DNA from: Smittium mucronatum
Taxonomy: Eukaryota; Kickxellomycota; Harpellomycetes; Harpellales; Legeriomycetaceae
NCBI GenBank assembly: GCA_001953115.1
Contig: LSSL01006864.1
Span: 1 to 12,203, forward strand
DNA: 12,203 bases
Direction: 5' to 3'
Position 1 is the stretch's first letter. The number at the start of each line of letters is the position of its first letter. The notes beneath the pieces were generated by a model. The model did no database searches, had not been told where the DNA came from, and saw only the letters and a program-made list of their open reading frames with translations. Position numbers and translations under genes: made by a program. Of the stretch, positions 1 to 7,012 are shown piece by piece.

Positions 1-2933
1 GCTGATTATCTTTCTTGTTTATAAGAGTGGTTTTAGAATTTATAGCTGACTTGAGAGACATCAGTTCTTGTTTATATTTAGTAACAATATCATTATTAGC
101 TGTGCAATTTTCACAAGATTTCACCACTGAAGGGTCCGATTTAAAATGACTTTGAACAGATGGCGCTTTTTCTGTATGATCAACCTTGTTGAAAGGAATA
201 TCAATTGACTTTGGGCTGGAAATATTGACTTCACTTATTGTAAAAGTGTCTCTTTGAGATTGTAGAAATAGTTCGTGTTCAAGTATTGATATTCTCTCCT
301 TTAATTTGCTAATATTCGTGTTTAGTGTGTGAATTTTAGCATTGTGGCTTAATTCTAATAGAGAAATATCAGTATCTTTCTCCTCTATCGTATGAACAAC
401 CGAGAGTTTTAATTTTTCAATTTGAGATTCTAAATTGGAGATATACTCTGTTCTAGGATCCTGTTCAAACTGAGCCTGTTTGGTTTCTAGTTCATTTATC
501 CGTTGATGAAGCATTTTTATGGTTTCTGATTGAGATAACCTTGTCTTTTTTTCAAACTCGTACAATTCGTAAATATCTTGTTCTGAACCATAATGATCAT
601 AGCCAGATTTCGTGGTAGCGTAACTATGAGCGAAACTGCTTCTTGTAAAGTTCATTTCATGTGATGCAAGGTCAGATTCAACAATTTCGACTTTGGCATT
701 TTTATCAACTATATTAATGGCGTGTTTAGATAAATTAGATGATTTAGGGCTATAAATTTCGAGTTTAACTATTGAAAGTGTAGAAACGAGTAAATCCATA
801 GAAGTTTGCATTGCGGAAATTCTATCTAAAGGTGCTTTTTGGTTGGAAACAGAATCTTCAAAGTCAATCCTCTGGTTAGTATACTCTCCAAAGAATAGGT
901 GATCTTGTTTGAAATCAGTAATCGAGTTTTCCAAACCGAATATAAACATACTTTCATTATATAGGATAGATTCTACTTGTGATAATTGCTCATCTTTGTG
1001 AAATTCTTGGTTATTATTTATTGATTCAGAAACAATTTTGCTTGAAGCCTCGGAAATAGAGTTAGATTCTTGACCGTTTTGTTTTTTTTGCAAGGATCTA
1101 ATTGAGCTTATTGTGGGGAAGATCAATTTCATTCTCTCGGTCCATTTTTGTAAAATTAAATGATACTCCCGTATAGCAGATTTTTGGCTCTCCAGCAAAT
1201 CCTTCAATAGGTTAGGTGACTCTAAAATGGAATTAGATTTTGTTTTAGATATTTTCGAAAGCTCTATGTAATCGAGTTCCAATTTGGGATTATACTTAGC
1301 TCCCTTATTTGATATTTTGATGATGCTGGGCTTGGAAGAGGCCTTTGTTTTAGGAAACGTATTATAAAAAGCAGGATCATTGATCGTTTTAATTAGAGCA
1401 CTGTTCAAATTAACAAATGTTGAAGGGTCATGAGGAACAGATTCTATGACATCGAATTTAGCAGTTTGAAGATTGGTTGTGTTTGAAAGTTGATTATCTG
1501 GAAACTTGAAGTTATCTATCTTAATAATTGATTCATTTTGCAACGGACCTTCAGAAGAGTTTAAACCAACTTCCTTACATTTTCTACGAATGAAATTATT
1601 TTGTGGTGTTTGAGGCTTGTAGGCTTCATTTGTTTTATCGAGTTGACACGAATCAGGCCTCGTAGATTGTGGTTGAGCAGACCCTGGTGGATTTGGCAAA
1701 TCAGATGGTGTTTCATGATTTTTTATAAGAGCAGAATTGTTTGGTTTGAAAGCATTAGGATTGATTGGTAAATATGTTGTGCTTTTATCGCAGTTTCCTG
1801 TCAATTCTAAAATAATAATAATAATCAAACATTACTTGAAAATTTATGACACATAATATCTAAAAGTATGTTAAATTTAGAATATTACCTTCATTTTCAC
1901 TAAAATTACAAGTGTTTTTGAGTTGCGTTCCATCCTCTGATTTTTCCTCATAAAGACTTGTCCCTTTGAAGCGCTTGGAATAGTTGGAGGAAGTGATTGT
2001 AAGAGAAATATTAGTGCGTGGTGACTCGCTACGTTTGATTTTTTTCAAAACCAGCTTGCCTTTAGGGTAATTATCAGCAATATTATTGCTACTACTGCTG
2101 CTATTATTACTGCTACTACTATTTATAGGGCTTTTTAAGTTGTTAAGCGGTTTGTGGTTGTTTTTAGGGCTAAAAACTATAATTCTTTTAGGTGACCTAG
2201 ACTGTACAGGTTCCGGAAGCATTTCATCTTGCTCATGACTGTCTATATAACTGGATATTGATTTAGAATTTTTAGGCAATTCGAGAGATTTATTATTCTT
2301 ATTCAGAACTTGGAAATGTCCATTTTTAGAGTTTTTCTTGAAGCTATCATTAGCATCACTAGTAGGTACTTCCTTAAATAGAGGGGATTTATGAGCCGTT
2401 GAAGTTATCCTTGGATATTTTGAGTTGAAAGAATCACTATTCATACTGTAACTATCACTAAGCTGTATTATAGTAGACGCGTGGTTAGAAACACTGCTTC
2501 TAGAGCTATCAGATTCAAAGCTTTTGGGTCTTAAATACTTATTCAGAAATTTCCCACCGCCACCTCCACTGGTGCCTACAGAATACCTACCTCCAACTTC
2601 ATTATTAACATTACTAGTATCCGTAGCAAAAGGAATGTTTTTAATCATGTTGTAAAGACCAAAAATAAACGAGCCTTCATCGTTTACGGGCTTATTTTCA
2701 GCTGTAGACTCAATTTTTGTTTCTCTCAGGTCGACATCGGAGCCCGTCTGTAATATCATACTCCTTCTCGATTTGACCAAATGTAGATTTATTATATTAC
2801 TGTATGATGAGCTACAATTTTTTGGGTCGATATTTGGCAAAAGTTGACTACTATCACGCTTGCCTGCCGTTAACTCAGAAGTATTTACATTAACATTAAG
2901 AGAATTCTTTGGATTTAATTTCCGTTTCCTCAT
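1..2933 (-). CDS. Large Ser/Asn-rich coiled-coil protein, two exons, 3' partial
   Basis: Join of exon 1 (2933-1889) and exon 2 (1806-1, running off the left edge), giving 950 residues with no stop. I do not recognise the protein. The start ATG has A at -3 and an in-frame TGA 24 bases upstream. Exon 1 (residues 1-348) is disordered-looking: basic N-terminus, a Gly run (123-127), a Ser/Asn run (271-284), and several Ser-Pro sites, some followed by basic residues (S183, S247, S255, S268, S304), as in Cdk/MAPK substrates. Exon 2 carries a mixed region (about 400-700), then heptad-patterned, charged sequence typical of a coiled coil (about 756-863), a CENC motif near 912, and a second helical stretch up to the edge. 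A short motif, FIFGLxNxI, occurs twice (residues 89-97 and 636-644). There is no signal peptide or membrane segment. By architecture it could be a cytoskeletal, spindle-pole or scaffold protein; that is a guess. The gene structure is well supported, the function is not. Confidence 0.88.
1807..1888 (-). other. Spliceosomal intron, 82 nt, phase 1
   Basis: Read on the minus strand it starts GTAATATTC and ends in a (TTA)n tract followed by TTTTAG. Removing it joins codon 349 as G|AA (Glu) and continues an open frame of 601 further codons, whereas reading through meets a stop after 9 residues. This phase match over such a long frame makes the boundaries firm. The intron is more AT-rich than the flanking exons. 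No TACTAAC-type branch site is visible close to the acceptor, and the donor is not the budding-yeast GTATGT. Confidence 0.9.
2081..2130. repeat. Imperfect trinucleotide repeat inside the coding exon
   Basis: Runs of ATT/GCT/ACT triplets on the plus strand encode the Ser/Asn run (residues about 271-284) of the minus-strand gene. It is the kind of coding microsatellite expected to vary in length between strains without breaking the frame. Confidence 0.7.
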
Positions 2934-3430
2934 GTTTTCGATGAAAAGAAGATATCACTTATATCGATAATTTCGTCTAAAGGGGTTCTATATTTCAATT
3001 TTTTTAATAAATTTGCAGATAGATTTCCATTATTGTTTCTATGTATAAACATAACTCTAAGATTAACCAAACCATTTAAAATAATCATGATAATCATAAT
3101 GACAAAACCAGTGTCTTATTAGAATCAGGATTCTATTCACTTTTTTCTAAATAAAACAATTTCATACAAAAATTATGAAACATCTCTCGAAGTTTATTCG
3201 AGGTAGCTTAGCATTTGCTTATGGGGATGCTTAGTGTGTATATAGTTTATTAAATTTCTTATGTATCTAAAAAGAAGACTATTAATAGCAGCCTATTCTC
3301 CAAGTTACACAGGAATTCACTATCTCCTCATTTTAAAACTCAATAATAATTCTTAATCATATTTTGGCTTCAAATAATAATAATTATTAGGTAAATAGTA
3401 GGATTTAGAATTTGGGTGAAGTTAATTATC

Positions 3431-3440
3431 TATAAATAGC
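3431..3440 (+). promoter_or_regulatory. TATA-box-like element TATAAATAGC
   Basis: The sequence matches the TATAWAW consensus extended by a G/C edge. It lies upstream of the C-rich tract and hairpin and not upstream of any protein gene. In DNA this AT-rich, TATA matches arise by chance, so it only becomes meaningful if a transcript starts 25-100 bp downstream. Confidence 0.25.
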
Positions 3441-3468
3441 ATTTCCCATTAACAATCAGCTTTTTAGT

Positions 3469-3528
3469 TACCCCCAACATCACACCTTTACTCCACTACC
3501 ACATCTTGCAACCCCACATAGCCCATAT
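3469..3528. other. C-rich, G-poor tract
   Basis: By direct count these 60 bases hold 27 C and only 2 G, in a neighbourhood that is otherwise A/T dominated. The complementary strand is G/T-rich with runs such as TGTGGGG and TTGGGGG, which superficially recalls degenerate GT-rich telomere-type sequence. There is no exact tandem unit, so an interstitial telomere cannot be claimed. Confidence 0.5.
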
Positions 3529-3552
3529 CGTAAACAATTAACTAGCTTAAAG

Positions 3553-3592
3553 CTACAAAACGCGGGACTTGTACTCTACTGGCGTTTTGTAG
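3553..3592. repeat. Perfect 11-bp inverted repeat with 18-nt loop
   Basis: Left arm CTACAAAACGC (3553-3563) and right arm GCGTTTTGTAG (3582-3592) are exact reverse complements around an 18-base spacer. The arms contain CGC/GCG, which is rare here, so chance formation is less likely than for the many AT-only palindromes. Possible meanings are a transcript hairpin, a bidirectional protein-binding site, or the remains of a mobile-element end. It does not fit a tRNA: there is no D-arm or T-arm. Confidence 0.75.
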
Positions 3593-4357
3593 ATTCAATT
3601 TTCATAAACAGAAGAAAAATGCAACTTTACATAAAATAAAAATTTTTTAGAAATGTTTTAAAAAATATCTTGCGAAATCCCCAGCACTTACTTTAAATCA
3701 AAGGTCGCAGATCCATAAATATAAAAAAAATCTCTAAAAAAAACTAATGCAACTTTCAGATCAGTCTGAAGTAATTTTAAACCAAAATCTGCTGTTTTAT
3801 AATCAGAGATTCGCAGTAATTTCGTAATCATATTATTTTCATAATCCTTAGTAATCCCCATTTATGTTTGATTTTTTTTACAATAAATAAAATGAATATA
3901 AACTAAACAGCTCTTTTAATTTTTGTTAAAAATACTGCATCTAAACTGGTTTGACTCTTAAAGACTCGCAGCACAAAAGCACACTTGATTTTCTTGTCAA
4001 TAAGCAAATTTATAAAAATGTTAACATCTTACAATGGGCTAGTCTTATTTATTTTGGCATGGAATTTTTTTTTATAGAGTTCAATATATTTTTGGACCAA
4101 TAAAGTGAAAAAATAAATGGATTTTTATTTCATTTTTGGCATATTTATCTTTTACTCATAATAATATCGAACAACAATGTCGTAGATAGCTTTTCAAATC
4201 ACAAACATCGTTATTGTAGTTTACCAATCTCAACTATATAATTTTTTTTTATAAAGAAATAAATATTAGCCAATCATTTTTGTGGGAATGCCATTAATGT
4301 AAGGGAAAGTGCTTTGAAAATGATTTGGCTTAACTCTTACCAGGTCCAAAACTGTGC

Positions 4358-4501
4358 TTAACCCCATTTATGTACATTAAAAATTACTATTAGACCAAAA
4401 TCATGATTAGTCCAATAGTATAAAAGTATTATTATTCTAGCAATAACATTGAACTAAAGTGAAGGCAGTTTTTTGGACCATATCAGCAATGAAAGGGTCA
4501 A
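4358..4501. mobile_element. TTAA-bounded MITE, copy A (piggyBac-like ends)
   Basis: The segment is 144 bp. It begins TTAACCCCATTTATG and ends with the complement of TTGACCCTTTCATTG, so the terminal inverted repeats match at most of their first 15 positions and the right target site has drifted from TTAA to TCAA. The middle is a foldback: TACTATTAGAC (4385-4395) pairs with GTCCAATAGTA (4410-4420) with one mismatch. The next element (4553-4698) is the same family inverted. TTAA flanks and CCCTTT-type ends are the known hallmark of piggyBac-superfamily elements. It has no coding capacity. The element could instead begin at a second TTAA at 4330. Confidence 0.55.
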
Positions 4502-4552
4502 CAAAAGCATTAGCCTGTAATCAATTAATCTTTTCTACGGAATTTGAATGAT

Positions 4553-4698
4553 TTAACCCTTTCGGAACAGGTGATACAAAAAGCCTTTTCACTTTTAGTT
4601 CAATCTTTTTTTTAGACAAATAATACTGTATGTTATCGGACAAACCGAAAAGTTATACCAATTTAATTGTTAATATACAAAAATATGAAAGGATTTAA
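4553..4698. mobile_element. TTAA-bounded MITE, copy B, inverted relative to copy A
   Basis: The segment is 146 bp, starting TTAACCCTTTCGG and ending GAAAGGATTTAA, with TTAA at both edges. Its sequence aligns to the reverse complement of 4358-4501 through most of its length; the clearest stretch is TTTAGTTCAAT (4594-4604), the exact complement of 4448-4458, followed by further matches (AATAATACT, ATCGGAC versus ATTGGAC, TTAATaTACA). Near-equal length and co-linear similarity support a shared family. It is diverged by several small gaps and base changes, so both copies appear old. Confidence 0.55.
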
Positions 4699-4792
4699 CC
4701 TGGATACAAAAGAATAAATAGCCGATAAAACTTTAAAAAATTCAGCGTAAATATCTTTATACTAAACTAACAGTTGGTCAGTGTAAACATTA

Positions 4793-4815
4793 ATATATAT
4801 ATATATATATATATA
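4793..4815. repeat. (TA)n microsatellite
   Basis: An uninterrupted TA alternation of about 11 units lies immediately left of the G-run hairpin. TA tracts extrude cruciforms readily and often vary in length. Confidence 0.9.
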
Positions 4816-4848
4816 AGTATTCGGGGGAGGGGGAGGGTTGAATACTTA
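4814..4848. repeat. 9-bp inverted repeat enclosing a G-run tract
   Basis: TAAGTATTC (4814-4822) and GAATACTTA (4840-4848) are perfect complements. The 17-nt loop holds G5-A-G5-A-G3 (4823-4837), the strongest G-run in the window. The right arm overlaps the TTAA that opens the next element. Confidence 0.75.
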
Positions 4849-5024
4849 ACTCTTTAAGGATCAGATAACCCAACTTCCCGCCATCAATATCAAAAGTTAA
4901 TGCCCCTTGATTCATTCTAAAGTAAACTTACACCGCATTATCTAATTATTTTAACTTTCAAATGGGACTATTTAACATTAAGATTTGGGAATGAACATAT
5001 AATCCTGCGATTAAAGAGTTTTAA
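4846..5024. mobile_element. TTAA-bounded foldback MITE, copy C
   Basis: The segment is 179 bp, with TTAA at 4846-4849 and 5021-5024. AACTCTTTAA (4848-4857) is perfectly complementary to TTAAAGAGTT (5011-5020), and weaker pairing continues inward for about 60 bp per arm. The end sequence TTAACTCTTT resembles the TTAACCCTTT ends of the elements to the left, but the interior is not clearly the same, so it may be a related subfamily. Confidence 0.45.
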
Positions 5025-5072
5025 GATAGGAAAAAACATAAGAGTTATTTTACATGATTTGGCGAAATTCCA

Positions 5073-5135
5073 TTAGCCAACATTACAATTTGGACTATTT
5101 CTTAAAAATAGTCAATAAAAAATATATATGGCTAA
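5073..5135. repeat. Foldback segment with two nested inverted repeats
   Basis: Outer arms TTAGCCA (5073-5079) and TGGCTAA (5129-5135) enclose inner arms GACTATTT (5093-5100) and AAATAGTC (5106-5113). The GGACTATT word also occurs in copy C and, as AATAGTCC/GGACCA variants, around copy A, so this may be the core of a further decayed element of the same group. TTAA-type outer ends could not be fixed. Confidence 0.5.
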
Positions 5136-5336
5136 AGTCATTTAGATACAATATAAATTTTAAGTGACAGAAATCTTTCAAAATATAATAATAACTGTAA
5201 GTAATATTACCTATTCTTTCCCAATATTAATTTATAAGAGTTCTTTGATCTCAATCAAATCGATATATTTGTGATTATTAAGTGTTGGTTATTGATTTTT
5301 GTTAAGTTTATAGATATCCGAGTCATATTTTTCTCC

Positions 5337-5364
5337 AATTAAATTATAAAGGTGTAATTTAATT
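5337..5364. repeat. Perfect 10-bp inverted repeat with 8-nt loop
   Basis: AATTAAATTA (5337-5346) and TAATTTAATT (5355-5364) are exact complements around TAAAGGTG. The arms are A/T only, so the arrangement could be fortuitous in this composition. Confidence 0.6.
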
Positions 5365-5418
5365 ATCATTGTTATGTTTTAAAAACATTCATAATAGTGA
5401 AAAAGACGATTTCGACGT

Positions 5419-5590
5419 TTAACTCTTTCGTCTCCAGTGGGTCATTTTGCACTGTTCTTATGGCCAATATTTATATTACCTTGATTTCCACTTAAAAAAT
5501 TAAAATTCTATAGGTTAAATTGTCGAAGTTGGCAAGTGGATATAAATGTTTCACAAACCGTCCTTAGCACACACGGAGGAAAGAATTTAA
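5419..5590. mobile_element. TTAA-bounded MITE candidate, copy E
   Basis: The segment is 172 bp. The left end is TTAACTCTTTCGTCTCC and the complement of the right end is TTAAATTCTTTCCTCCG; allowing a one-base and a two-base shift, TCTTTC and CTCC align in both. It has the same size class and TTAA target as the other elements in this cluster and no coding capacity. The interior does not obviously match copies A and B. A nearer TTAA at 5515 gives no matching inverted end. Confidence 0.38.
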
Positions 5591-7012
5591 ATGAAAAATT
5601 ATGGAAAAGTTATAATGTGGTCTTAATTTTTGGTTATATGTTTTTAATTTTGTCAAATTTAGATATTAACATTTTTTGAATATATGTAATAAGAAAAATT
5701 AAAATTTGAGGCGATGCAAGATTAAATAGAATAAATCATAGTTTTTTTATCCTTTGTTACCTCCCTAGAAAATTTTTATTTAGCGCATATTCACGTTATT
5801 CTCTTTTTCTTTATACTAACATTTACAACTATAGGTCGATTAGTAGTGGAAAAATAATAATGAAAACAAAAGTTAAACAAAATAACCCATTCAAATGGAT
5901 TTTGAAATGCAGACCGTTTAATCAAGAACCAAGAAGGCTCTGTTATTATTTTATCAGTTTTCAGTATTATTATTTTCGAAAACCTGTATATAGGACAAAA
6001 ATAGAAAACAAGAAAGTTTTTAACAAAAAAAAAAAACAAAGTTTCAAAAAAAGTAAACATTATACTTCAAGTTTCTCGAAAATTTACTTAATATAAAAAT
6101 AAGGGTAATTTACGAGTCAATTTTGTGCGTTTATTAAAAATAATTTATTTTCAATCTCTTAACAAAAATATTTTGATTTTGTCTAATAAACCATAAACAT
6201 ATGTTTGAAGAATGCAATTTTTTTTTTTAAAATATTAATATTTATCTTAATGTTCATTCTTTCCTTTTTTTGAAAAACTTTAATAAAATTATTATCTTTT
6301 ACCCTTAGTTATGCAAAATACAACAACAATAATATAATTTTAAATACCAGTATTTGTTTTCATTTAACAAGATGACGCATAATCCAATTTATTACTATCC
6401 AATAGCCTTTAGCGATCAAACCCAATATGTTAGATATAAGCAGATTTAACGCTTTAAACACTGACAGCATTTTAATCCATTTATTAAGTCTATCAATATT
6501 TTACTCTTTCACCTTTATAATACTTTGATGTATGGTGTCATGAATCTTAAAAAACTGGAATTTTTTAATCACATTTTCTAACAAAATATAATTTAGAACT
6601 ATCGTCAAATGAAGATATACCAATTTTTTGATTCAAGCAAGTTTAAAACCATATTCTAATATTATGGATTAATGCTCCAATTTTTTTGTGAAATTTCCAG
6701 CGTGTCAATTAATTTGCTCAGTAATATAGGTGCTGAGGCATATACACACCGAATTAATTTTAAAACATCAATATTTATACCAAAAAATAAATAAGGTCAA
6801 CTTTGGTAATATATCCCAGAACATAAGAAAAATATACAAGGTATTCTAATCATTATATATATATATATATATAGTATTTTTTTAAATCAAGTTTAATGAA
6901 TTAAGAATAAAATCTTTCTGAATAATGATTAGAAAGGAAAAGAAGATTTATACAATAAAAAGAAATAGAGTTTTGAAAGGAGGGAACATCAATAAATTGC
7001 TTTATATATAAA
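5591..7012. other. AT-rich interval without a convincing gene
   Basis: Short frames overlap on opposite strands at about 5791-6096, but they are rich in poly-Lys/Phe from A/T homopolymers and have no recognisable domain, so they are not called. A (TA)n tract lies at 6854-6873. The last 150 bp or so before 7013 should contain the promoter and leader of the plus-strand gene: this part is purine-rich (AAAGGAAAAGAAG at about 6934-6946) and has a TATATATAAAA stretch too close to the ATG to be a typical TATA box. Confidence 0.55.
6854..6873. repeat. (TA)10 microsatellite upstream of the Ecm33-like gene
   Basis: An uninterrupted TA run ends about 140 bp before the start codon. It may act as a nucleosome-poor promoter element, but the sequence alone does not show this. 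Confidence 0.85.

Larger units (their letters stand above)
2934..4329. other. Non-coding AT-rich interval upstream of the coiled-coil gene
   Basis: No reading frame of useful length is seen on either strand. The segment next to 2933 should hold the promoter and 5' leader of the minus-strand gene, but no clear TATA element is apparent there. A perfect 6-bp hairpin (CTCGAA, 5-nt loop, TTCGAG) lies at about 3186-3202. A TATA-like element, a C-rich tract and an 11-bp inverted repeat are listed separately. Arms AATCATTTT (4272-4280) and AAAATGATT (4317-4325) form another inverted repeat next to the mobile-element cluster. Confidence 0.6.

Noticed and set aside
1860..1888. Read-through end of exon 1 (nine extra codons to a stop)
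   Set aside because: A GT-AG intron with exact phase rejoins to a 601-codon open frame, so the read-through stop is intronic.
3540..3620. tRNA gene at the GC-containing hairpin
   Set aside because: An 11-bp stem with an 18-nt loop lacks D-arm, anticodon arm and T-loop consensus.
5515..5518. Alternative right edge for the 5419 element
   Set aside because: The complement of this end (TTAACCTATAG) does not match the left end, whereas the TTAA at 5587-5590 gives a TCTTTC..CTCC match.
4814..5590. CRISPR-like array from the recurring TTAA/inverted-repeat units
   Set aside because: Repeats are inverted, diverged and unevenly spaced, no cas-like gene is present, and the genome is eukaryotic.
5791..6096. 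Overlapping frames of 89 codons (minus) and 78 codons (plus)
   Set aside because: They overlap on opposite strands, are dominated by Lys or Phe from A/T homopolymers, and show no domain. Only the weak transposase-like stretch is kept as a speculative finding.
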